From the NCBI GenBank assembly GCA_041661665.1, contig JBAZTW010000054.1, positions 1-9,060 of the forward strand: a stretch of 9,060 nucleotides of DNA, read 5' to 3'. The position numbers and the translations under genes are program-made. This DNA comes from GWC2-45-44 sp041661665. GTDB taxonomy: Bacteria > Planctomycetota > Phycisphaerae > Sedimentisphaerales > UBA12454. How positions within the stretch are numbered: the first letter of the stretch is position 1; each line of letters opens with the position of its first letter. A model generated the notes under the pieces. The model saw nothing but the letters and a program-made list of their open reading frames with translations. It ran no database searches and was not told the origin of the DNA. Of this stretch, positions 1 through 5,121 are shown piece after piece.

Positions 1-55
1 CGCGAGCGTAAGCGACCGGTCAACTTGTCATTCCCGCGATAAAAATTCGGTTAGT

Positions 56-104
56 CCCCAGCTTTACCTGTCTCGGCGAAGCGCAGCGAAGACGGATGCT
101 GGGG
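56..104. repeat. Imperfect hairpin, CCCCAGC/GCTGGGG arms
   Basis: Arms CCCCAGC (56-62) and GCTGGGG (98-104) are perfect reverse complements. An inner GTCT/AGAC pair (70-73 with 90-93) lies inside them, around a GC-rich centre of GCGAAGCGCAGCG. It looks like a REP-type intergenic palindrome. A role as a terminator is possible, but no T-run follows on either strand. Confidence 0.5.
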
Positions 105-118
105 GTTTAGCGTGTAGG

Positions 119-134
119 GTGGGCTTCAGCCCAC
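119..134. repeat. Perfect short palindrome GTGGGCT-TC-AGCCCAC
   Basis: The 7-bp arms are perfect around a 2-nt centre and are preceded by GTAGG. Sequences of this type (GGTGGGCTTCAGCCCACC-like) are frequent dispersed intergenic palindromes in several bacterial groups. That parallel is from memory and was not searched. Confidence 0.5.
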
Positions 135-171
135 GCGGTTAAAATCTCATCGGCCTTGCCGATTCCACCTT

Positions 172-206
172 CTGTCTACTGTATTCTGAATTCTGTATTC
201 TCTTTT
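172..206 (+). repeat. Heptad repeat tract (CTGT/CTGA every 7 nt)
   Basis: CTG-type words start at 172, 179, 186, 193 and 200 (the last degenerated to CTCT), exactly 7 nt apart. The tract and its tail TTCTCTTTTCA closely match 2881-2918, so this is a second copy of the left end of the composite element found upstream of pdxJ. It is followed by two 10-nt units containing CTGAT at 212 and 222. Confidence 0.7.
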
Positions 207-352
207 CACAACTGATCACAACTGATAACCGTTAACTGCGTTTCTTTTAATTTTTCACTCCATCTCCAACGTCCTATAATATATGTTATGTTTCACTCGG
301 GTTTGTTTCTACGCCAATCAGGGCTATATTTGGAATTTGTTTAGGATTCTTG

Positions 353-379
353 TCCGTCCGTAGCTTTAGCGAAGGCGGA
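353..379. repeat. Palindrome around TAGCTTTAGCGAAGG
   Basis: Outer arms TCCGTC (353-358) and GGCGGA (374-379) pair with one G-T wobble, and an inner GCT/AGC pair (363-365 with 368-370) closes a 2-nt loop. The TAGCTTTAGCGAAGGCGGA type of sequence is, to my recollection, a dispersed intergenic repeat in various environmental bacteria. The identification is by eye only. Confidence 0.5.
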
Positions 380-410
380 TAGATATTATAATTTAGGATT
401 TTCAGTCCTA

Positions 411-452
411 CTGAATACTGACTACTGGTTATTGACTATTGTATATTTCTGC
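411..452 (+). repeat. Heptad repeat tract ending TATATTTCTGC
   Basis: CTGA, CTGA, CTGG, TTGA and TTGT start at 411, 418, 425, 432 and 439, all 7 nt apart. They are followed by TATATTTCTGC at 442-452. The same succession, with more units, ends the spacer just before pdxJ (3227-3261). The TTGACT here lies only 4 nt from TATATT, so it is not a promoter in this copy. Confidence 0.7.
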
Positions 453-487
453 AATTTTTCACTTTACACTTTTACTTTTTAACTTTT

Positions 488-2731
488 TTAGTATATTCCC
501 TCTTCTAACCAGTAGCTCATTAACTCCGCAAGATCGTTCACATCTACGTCTCCGTCGAAATCCATATCTGCAAATTCGCAGTAGCTGTTGTAAGGTGCGC
601 AATCATCTCTTTGCCAGTACCCTGCGAACACCGCCCAGTCCTTTAAATTATTTTTCCCATCTGTATAAATATCCGCGGGCGATATCTGCCATGGCAATAT
701 CGGATACCCATCAAACGCCATAAACCAATCCGCCTCATCGCCGTCCGTGTACGAAAAATCCCAATCTATAAAACTCGCCTGTTGCTTCATCTGCGTATCC
801 GTTATCGGCTCACCCGCCCCATTATCCGGCCCAGCCGTTTCAAGAAAATAACAACTGGCAAAACTGCCGTTGTCATTAGTATTGTCTCCGCACAGCCCGC
901 CGGTACCTCCTTCATCTCCGCTTACAGCACCTGTCGAATAACAGCCCGTGATACAGCTACTGTTATAATTGTATCCGCACAGCCCGCCAAGAGAACTACT
1001 TCCGGTTACAGCACCTATTGAATAACAGTTGGCGATGCCACTGTTGTTGGCATTTGCACCACACAGCCCGCCTGTAGAAAAAATTCCAGTTGCATTGCAC
1101 GTCGAATAACAGTTGGTTATGTTACCGCCTTCATAATTAAATCCGCATAACCCGCCAATACGAAAATTTCCGGTTACAGTGCCCGTGGAATAGCAGTTGG
1201 CAATGCGGCCTCCATAATTCCATCCGCACAGCCCGCCAACACATTTCTCTGTACCAGCGATATTTATATTTTCGATACCGATATTTTTTATAGTGGTATC
1301 AAAACTGATTTTGCCAAAAAGCCCAAGATACAAACCACCTGAAATTGAAAGATTTGATATGATGTGATTATCGCCATCTAAACTGCCGACAAAACATTGT
1401 ATAACGGCGACAGACCATTGTATTCCATCAAGGTCTATATCATTAATAAGTTTATAGCAACTGTATGGTTTTTGCCATACTGCCCCAATATCGTTGACAT
1501 CATATATCAGGTATGGATTGGCAGCAGTGCCTTGTCCATCAAATTCATAAGGCATAAAATTGCTATCAAAAATATAAAGCTGCGGATAGCTGCTTGATTT
1601 CATTGTCCAGTACGAAGAAGTTCCATTGGCACTTTCGCCAAAAAAATCCCAACCTGTGAAACTGGCCTGCTGTTTCATCTGCTCATCATTCAAAGGTTCA
1701 CCAAAACCATTATCCACCCCAGCCATATCAAGAAAATAACAACTAATGTAGCTGCCTTCTTCATTAAATCCTACCAGCCCGCCGGTATTAGTCGTTCCGA
1801 TTACAATGCCGGTTGAATAGCAATTGGTGATACTGTCACGATTTTCTCCACACAGACCACCGGTCCTGTCGCCACCTCTTACATTGCCAGTTGAATAGCA
1901 GTTAGTGATACTACTACCACCATTCATTCCGCATAATCCGCCAGTAGCGTAACCTCCGCTTACAGAGCCTGTTGAATAACAGTTGGCTATGCAGCTATCA
2001 TAATTAAATCCGCACAGACCGCCGACATCTTCATTTCCTCTCATATTTCCACTTACATTGCCGGTCGAATAGCAGTTGACGATGCTGCCTTCGTAATTCT
2101 CTCCACACAGCCCGCCAATACCCCAATGACCGTTCACAGTGCCGGTCGAATAGCAGTTGGTGATGATGCCATTATAATTAAATCCGCACAACCCGCCAAT
2201 CCCCATATATCCGCTTACTGAACCAGTAGAATAACAGTTAATAATGCTACCGGCGTTTATCCCACACAACCCGCCGGTATAGGACGAGTATTCTCCATCA
2301 ATAATATTCACATCTTCTATGCCAAGATTTTTTACAAAGCCGTTCGAACTAATATTTCCAAGCAAACCGAGGTAAGAATTGTTCAATCCGTTTGCGTCTA
2401 TTGTAAGCGAAATAATTGAATGACCATTGCCGTCAAAAACGCCACCAAATGCTGTCCCGTCAAAATCGTAGTTTGTATTGTCTATATCCGGCGAAATTAC
2501 AGCCTTATCAAAAGTATATCCAGCCAGATTGATATCGTTGGCCAACACAAAGCAGGAATTGTAATCTGCTGGAGTATTGCCTAAAGTAATCAAATCATTT
2601 GGGCTGGAAATTTGGTATGGATTTTCTGACGAACCTTCTCCGCCGGAGTATTTAGCAAAACAGAAATTTGAAACTAACAAAACCACCGAAACGGCAATGC
2701 AGACGACAGTATAAAATTTTCTTCTTTCCAT
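488..2731 (-). CDS. Secreted GLUG-repeat protein with dockerin-like C-terminus
   Basis: This is a 747-residue exported protein. Residues 1-26 form a signal peptide (MERRK, hydrophobic stretch, cleavage probably after CFA). Two modules follow, about 30-385 and 396-680. Each opens with an E/A-NPY...DL start and a G-x-x-DG-x-x-H-x-I-x-x-L segment. Each then runs GLUG-type repeats of GGLCGxN and NCYSTG (six in module 1, CYSTG words from 166 to 304; four in module 2, 513 to 597) with a 26-31 residue period. Each closes with CYF...Q-M-K-Q-Q-A-S-F...WDF and a YP motif. GLUG repeats are known from bacterial surface proteins and form beta-solenoids. Residues 686-745 resemble a type I dockerin: D-x-x-x-D-G-x-x-N-L-x-D, then D-x-D-x-D-G-x-V-D-x-x-D-L, ending in SYWL. 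The likely role is surface or extracellular binding and assembly; no catalytic motif is visible. Almost every repeat carries two cysteines, where the family norm is V and S. The gene is monocistronic with its own promoter. The ligand is unknown. Confidence 0.9.
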   Translation of the reverse strand: MERRKFYTVVCIAVSVVLLVSNFCFAKYSGGEGSSENPYQISSPNDLITLGNTPADYNSCFVLANDINLAGYTFDKAVISPDIDNTNYDFDGTAFGGVFDGNGHSIISLTIDANGLNNSYLGLLGNISSNGFVKNLGIEDVNIIDGEYSSYTGGLCGINAGSIINCYSTGSVSGYMGIGGLCGFNYNGIITNCYSTGTVNGHWGIGGLCGENYEGSIVNCYSTGNVSGNMRGNEDVGGLCGFNYDSCIANCYSTGSVSGGYATGGLCGMNGGSSITNCYSTGNVRGGDRTGGLCGENRDSITNCYSTGIVIGTTNTGGLVGFNEEGSYISCYFLDMAGVDNGFGEPLNDEQMKQQASFTGWDFFGESANGTSSYWTMKSSSYPQLYIFDSNFMPYEFDGQGTAANPYLIYDVNDIGAVWQKPYSCYKLINDIDLDGIQWSVAVIQCFVGSLDGDNHIISNLSISGGLYLGLFGKISFDTTIKNIGIENINIAGTEKCVGGLCGWNYGGRIANCYSTGTVTGNFRIGGLCGFNYEGGNITNCYSTCNATGIFSTGGLCGANANNSGIANCYSIGAVTGSSSLGGLCGYNYNSSCITGCYSTGAVSGDEGGTGGLCGDNTNDNGSFASCYFLETAGPDNGAGEPITDTQMKQQASFIDWDFSYTDGDEADWFMAFDGYPILPWQISPADIYTDGKNNLKDWAVFAGYWQRDDCAPYNSYCEFADMDFDGDVDVNDLAELMSYWLEEGIY

Positions 2732-2736
2732 ATATT

Positions 2737-2741
2737 CTCCT
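2737..2741 (-). promoter_or_regulatory. Shine-Dalgarno site of the GLUG gene
   Basis: AGGAG on the minus strand lies 5 nt before the ATG (2731-2729). It supports this start over the longer overlapping frames. Confidence 0.75.
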
Positions 2742-2776
2742 GCTGAAATTTAAAATAGCCAATACACAGAATGGGT

Positions 2777-2805
2777 ACTATACATTTTTTATCGTTAAAT
2801 TTCAA
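2777..2805 (-). promoter_or_regulatory. Sigma-70-type promoter of the GLUG gene
   Basis: Reading the minus strand, a TTGAAA -35 box (2805-2800), a spacer of exactly 17 nt and a TATAGT -10 box (2782-2777) are present. The expected transcript start is near 2770, giving a leader of about 40 nt that contains the AGGAG site. Match and spacing are close to consensus. Confidence 0.7.
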
Positions 2806-2882
2806 GCGAAAAATGACAAAATCTGTTCCGCCGCCCTGTCGCGTTGGAGCGTATCGAAAACGGACCTGCGACATTCCTCATT

Positions 2883-2917
2883 CTGTCTACTGAATTCTGT
2901 ATCCTGAATTCTCTTTT
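2883..2917 (+). repeat. Heptad repeat tract at the left end of the pdxJ spacer
   Basis: CTGT, CTGA, CTGT, CTGA and CTCT begin at 2883, 2890, 2897, 2904 and 2911, in strict 7-nt steps. It is a near copy of 172-206. It leads directly into the phased A-tract array. Confidence 0.7.
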
Positions 2918-2918
2918 C

Positions 2919-3036
2919 AAAACTTCTCAAAAACCTCTCAAAATTGATAAAAACTTGTCAAAAATCAGTGAAAATCTGCGATGAAATTTGATTTTTTTTG
3001 AAGAAATTTTACAAAATTTTGCAAAAAGTTGCAAAA
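2919..3036 (+). other. Helically phased A-tract array (predicted curved DNA)
   Basis: A-tracts of 3-5 nt start at 2919, 2929, 2940, 2949, 2960, 2971, 2984, 3004, 3013, 3023 and 3033. The spacings are near 10-11 nt, with a T-run filling the gap at 2992-2999. A-tracts repeated in step with the DNA helix are the classical signature of intrinsic curvature. The role is unknown; it could bind a nucleoid protein or shape the pdxJ promoter region. Confidence 0.65.
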
Positions 3037-3070
3037 TTTTGTCATTTTCGTGTAACTTTATATTCGGGAA

Positions 3071-3135
3071 CTTGCGCGTTTGGCTCGAAAAGTTACAAAA
3101 ATAGCCACAAATCAGCCAAACGCGCAAGCGTTTTT
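3071..3135 (+). terminator. 15-bp GC-rich hairpin plus T-run upstream of pdxJ
   Basis: Arms CTTGCGCGTTTGGCT (3071-3085) and its exact complement (3114-3128) enclose a 28-nt loop. CG and TTTTT (3131-3135) follow, giving the form of an intrinsic terminator on the plus strand. No plus-strand gene lies upstream in the window, so it may insulate pdxJ, act as an attenuator, or simply be the structural core of the repeat element. The long loop weakens the terminator reading. Confidence 0.5.
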
Positions 3136-3167
3136 CGATTAAAAGAAGGATAAATCTTTACCACTTT

Positions 3168-3254
3168 CTGAAGTCTGACATCTGACTGCTGATAGCTGAC
3201 CGCTGAAGTCTGACATCTTTTGGTTATTGACTACTGACTATTGACTACTGTATA
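3168..3254 (+). repeat. CTGA/TTGA heptad tract running up to pdxJ
   Basis: CTGA starts at 3168, 3175, 3182, 3189, 3196, 3203 and 3210, seven units without a slip. After a 17-nt break the pattern resumes as TTGA 3227, CTGA 3234, TTGA 3241 and CTGT 3248. A 7-nt period cannot be coding. Heptanucleotide tandem repeats (STRR) are known between genes of heterocystous cyanobacteria; these are degenerate and of different sequence. Confidence 0.8.
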
Positions 3255-3256
3255 TT
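3227..3256 (+). promoter_or_regulatory. Putative pdxJ promoter inside the heptad tract
   Basis: TTGACT (3227-3232) and TATATT (3251-3256) are separated by 18 nt, a good sigma-70-type pair. Transcription would start about 7 nt past the -10 box, which is at the pdxJ ATG (3263). No Shine-Dalgarno motif precedes that ATG, so a leaderless transcript is predicted. TTGA words also come from the repeat itself, so the match could be partly fortuitous. Confidence 0.5.
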
Positions 3257-3262
3257 CCTGCT

Positions 3263-4000
3263 ATGACACAATTAAGCGTAAATTTGAATAAGATAGCTCT
3301 CGTTCGCAATTCCCGTTCGCTGGGGATTCCAAGTGTGTTAAAGGCTGCCGCAACTTGCATTTCTGCCGGTGCTTATGGCATCACCGTTCACCCCCGGCCG
3401 GACGAACGCCACATAAGATATTCCGATGTGTACGAATTGAAGAATGTCGTCAGTCAGGTCGAATTCAACATCGAAGGCAACCCGTTCACCGGCAAATATA
3501 TGGATTTAATGCCCGAAATACGCCCGACACAGGCGACATTAGTCCCCGATACGCCCGGCCAAAACACCTCCGACCACGGCTGGGATTTGAATGATAAAAA
3601 CTGCCAAAGACTCCTGCCAATTATCGAAAAACTCAAATCGCTCGGTATCAGGGTAAGTCTTTTTGTTGACCCGGTAATTGAGATGGTCGAAAATGCCCAA
3701 AAAATCGGCGCAGACCGAATAGAACTTTATACCGAACCTTTTGCGGCAGTTTTTACCCATAAAAAAAATCTCGAATCAATAACGGCGGATTATGCCGCCG
3801 CAGCGAAAAAAGCCGCCGAAATCGGCCTCGGCGTAAATGCCGGCCACGATTTGAACCTTGACAATCTCGGCTATTTCTGTAAAAAGGTAAAGCCTGTAAT
3901 GGAAGTTTCCATAGGCCACGCTCTTATCGCCGATGCGCTCGATATGGGGCTGGCAAATGCCGTCAAAGCATACTGTAAAATACTGAAAGAAAATTCGTAA
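3263..4000 (+). CDS. pdxJ: Pyridoxine 5'-phosphate synthase PdxJ
   Basis: This cytosolic enzyme joins 1-deoxy-D-xylulose 5-phosphate and 3-amino-2-oxopropyl phosphate to make pyridoxine 5'-phosphate, the ring-forming step of the DXP-dependent vitamin B6 pathway. The 245-residue length fits the family (about 240). Diagnostic motifs of the TIM barrel are present in order: LSVNLNKIALVRNSR (4-18), GITVHPRPDERHIR (39-52, with H43, R45 and H50), EFNIEGNP (67-74), ELYTEP (154-159), VNAGHD (191-196) and IGHALIADAL (217-226). The N-terminal motif has N-K where the E. coli enzyme has D-H; to my knowledge this is the variant found in Bacteroidota-type PdxJ. The ATG at 3263 is the only plausible start, since an in-frame TGA lies at 3242-3244. 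There is no Shine-Dalgarno site. It is the first gene of a pair with dapA, the gap being 12 nt. Confidence 0.96.
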   Translation: MTQLSVNLNKIALVRNSRSLGIPSVLKAAATCISAGAYGITVHPRPDERHIRYSDVYELKNVVSQVEFNIEGNPFTGKYMDLMPEIRPTQATLVPDTPGQNTSDHGWDLNDKNCQRLLPIIEKLKSLGIRVSLFVDPVIEMVENAQKIGADRIELYTEPFAAVFTHKKNLESITADYAAAAKKAAEIGLGVNAGHDLNLDNLGYFCKKVKPVMEVSIGHALIADALDMGLANAVKAYCKILKENS

Positions 4001-4004
4001 GGAG
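3999..4004 (+). promoter_or_regulatory. Shine-Dalgarno site of dapA, overlapping the pdxJ stop
   Basis: AAGGAG begins inside the pdxJ TAA and sits 8 nt before the dapA ATG. The strong site contrasts with its absence before pdxJ. Its place within the stop codon suggests coupled translation of the two genes. Confidence 0.8.
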
Positions 4005-4012
4005 TTTGTAAA

Positions 4013-4885
4013 ATGTTCAGCGGAGCAATGGTAGCTCTAATAACGCCGTTCGATAACGGCCAGGTTGATTTTAATACGCTTGATGAATTGGTCGAGTTCC
4101 AGTTAAAAAGCGGCACTAACGGCATCGTTCCCTGCGGCACAACAGGCGAATCGCCCACGCTTAGCCATATCGAACACAAACAGGTAATCGAGCGGGTTGT
4201 AAAGGTCGTCAACGGCAAAGTCCCTGTAATCGCAGGGACGGGCTCAAACAGCACCGCTGAAGCGATTGAACTGACCGCCTTTGCGCGTAAGGTTGGGGCG
4301 GACGCTTCATTGCAGGTAACGCCCTACTACAACAAGCCGACACAGGAAGGTTTTTTTCAGCACTTCGCGGCAATCGCCGAGGAAGTTGATTTGCCGATGG
4401 TTCTCTATAATATTCCAGGCAGATGCGGAGCGGGTATGACCGCTGCGACAATAGCCCGGCTTGCTCAAATTGAAAATATCGTCGCGGTCAAAGAGGCGAC
4501 CGGCCAGTTGGACGTTTCAAGCGATATCGCCAATTCCTGCGATATTACGATTCTGTCTGGCGACGATTCGCTCACCCTGCCGATTTGTTCGGTCGGCGGC
4601 AAGGGCGTTATCAGTGTCGTCGCAAATATAGTTCCCGCCGACGTTAAGGCGATGATGGATTTGATTTTAGAGGGCGATTTGGTATCGGCCAGAAAATGGC
4701 ATAACAAGCTGTTCAGGCTTTCACGAACGATGCTCGGTATGGCAACGAATCCGATACCTGTAAAGGCCGCTATCGCCCTGCTGGGTATGGCTTCGGAAGA
4801 AATGCGGCTGCCGATGACCCCGCTGACGGCAAGTCAGAAAGAAGAACTCAAAAAACTGCTGGCTGATTACGGTTTGAAGGTTTAA
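4013..4885 (+). CDS. dapA: 4-hydroxy-tetrahydrodipicolinate synthase DapA
   Basis: This cytosolic enzyme condenses pyruvate with aspartate semialdehyde, the committed step to diaminopimelate and lysine. The 290-residue length equals the usual 290-300. It aligns with the E. coli enzyme with an offset of one residue at the N-terminal motifs. The catalytic set is complete: T43 in CGTTGES, Y106 in PYYNKP, Y132 and R137 in LYNIPGR, and the Schiff-base lysine K160 in VAVKEATG. GDD (183-185), GGKGVISVVAN (195-205) and NPIPVK (246-251) are also typical. The positions of the E. coli lysine-feedback site are mostly kept: S47, H52, H55, N79, E83 and Y105, with P48 for Ala. Inhibition by lysine is therefore likely, by inference. 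It is the second gene after pdxJ and is probably cotranscribed. Its stop is 3 nt from an inverted heptad tract. Confidence 0.96.
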   Translation: MFSGAMVALITPFDNGQVDFNTLDELVEFQLKSGTNGIVPCGTTGESPTLSHIEHKQVIERVVKVVNGKVPVIAGTGSNSTAEAIELTAFARKVGADASLQVTPYYNKPTQEGFFQHFAAIAEEVDLPMVLYNIPGRCGAGMTAATIARLAQIENIVAVKEATGQLDVSSDIANSCDITILSGDDSLTLPICSVGGKGVISVVANIVPADVKAMMDLILEGDLVSARKWHNKLFRLSRTMLGMATNPIPVKAAIALLGMASEEMRLPMTPLTASQKEELKKLLADYGLKV

Positions 4886-4887
4886 AA

Positions 4888-4929
4888 TCAGATATCAGAC
4901 TTCAGCAGTCAGATGTCAGACTTCAGAAA
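4888..4929 (-). repeat. Heptad tract (TCAG every 7 nt) abutting the dapA stop
   Basis: TCAG, the complement of CTGA, starts at 4888, 4895, 4902, 4909, 4916 and 4923, six units in perfect register. It begins 3 nt after the dapA stop codon. It mirrors the tract at 3168-3210 on the other side of the gene pair. Confidence 0.8.
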
Positions 4930-4956
4930 GTGGTAAAGATTTGTCCTTCTTTTAAT

Positions 4957-5003
4957 CGAAAAACGCTTGCGCGTTTTGCTCGATTTTCGGCCAAACGCGC
5001 AAG
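4957..5003 (-). terminator. Hairpin plus T-run downstream of the minus-strand operon
   Basis: On the minus strand, arm 5003-4989 pairs with 4980-4966 (one internal mismatch) around a loop of about 8 nt. CG and a T5 run (4963-4959) follow. Its placement, about 130 nt after the glycosyltransferase stop codon, fits an intrinsic terminator for the minus-strand operon. On the plus strand the same stem follows dapA but lacks an adjacent T-run. Confidence 0.6.
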
Positions 5004-5044
5004 TAAATTGCAAATTTTGTAAAATTTCTTCAAAAAAAATCAAA

Positions 5045-5121
5045 TTTTGAACGACTTTTGAACGATTTTGAGCAAAAATCATCGAGTTTTTGCAAGTTTT
5101 GATGCGATTTTGAGAAGTTTT
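5045..5121 (-). other. Helically phased T-tract array (predicted curved DNA)
   Basis: T-tracts of 4-5 nt start at 5045, 5056, 5066, 5087, 5097, 5108 and 5118. The one missing position is filled by AAAAA at 5074-5078. The mean spacing is about 10.4 nt, equal to the helical repeat. The unit is roughly TTTTGA plus 4-5 variable bases. It corresponds to the array at 2919-2984 in the left arm, with diverged words and about one unit (9 nt) more between the shared blocks. Confidence 0.65.

Larger units (their letters stand above)
1..487. other. Gene-free left spacer rich in hairpins and short repeats
   Basis: I see no credible coding sequence here. The spacer holds three hairpin-type palindromes (56-104, 119-134, 353-379), two tracts of CTG-words in 7-nt register (172-206 and 411-445), a 10-nt duplication of the type ACAACTGAT(C/A) at 209-228, and a pyrimidine-rich tail of ACTTT words at 461-486 that abuts the stop codon of the GLUG gene. 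The stretch 230-350 is AT-rich and without structure I can name. A plus-strand ORF starting at 439 runs into the GLUG gene antisense and is not convincing. Confidence 0.7.
2915..3192 (+). repeat. Left arm of long inverted repeat flanking pdxJ-dapA
   Basis: This arm matches the reverse complement of 4902-5125 in blocks. 2915-2932 matches 5125-5108 (18/18). 2984-3019 matches 5047-5012 (36/36). 3071-3084 matches the hairpin arm at 5003-4990. 3114-3192 matches 4980-4902 (77/79). Between the blocks the copies diverge or differ in length: the hairpin loop is 28 nt here and 8 nt there, and extra AT-rich sequence lies at 3020-3070. The arm contains an A-tract array, a hairpin with a T-run, a conserved core and the start of a CTGA heptad tract. 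It is non-coding. It could be a dispersed intergenic element of REP or MITE type; no transposase is nearby. Confidence 0.85.

Noticed and set aside
439..723. Plus-strand ORF of 94 codons overlapping the end of the GLUG gene
   Set aside because: Antisense to the dockerin-coding part. It starts in repeat sequence and its translation is low-complexity and Ser/Leu-rich without motifs.
782..1597. Plus-strand ORFs inside the GLUG gene
   Set aside because: They are shadows of the repetitive GLUG codons on the opposite strand and recur with the repeat period.
2674..2874. Minus-strand ORF overlapping the GLUG start
   Set aside because: It spans the GLUG promoter and ribosome site in another frame, with no ribosome site of its own and no recognisable domain.
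2838..2876. TGTCGC...GCGACA inverted arms upstream of the GLUG promoter as an operator
   Set aside because: The arms are only 6 bp around about 26 nt, lie outside the promoter, and such a match is expected often by chance.
2927..3127. Minus-strand ORF in the pdxJ spacer, with a relative at 4909-5139
   Set aside because: Both are produced by the inverted repeat (A-tracts read as Lys/Phe). The copies differ by indels that are not multiples of three and include hairpin and heptad tracts, so coding is unlikely.
3168..3254. Heptad tract considered as a CRISPR array
   Set aside because: Units are 7 nt with no spacers of 25-40 nt, and no cas gene is present.
4209..4707. Minus-strand ORFs inside dapA
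   Set aside because: They are antisense shadows of a well-supported gene, with no ribosome sites or motifs.
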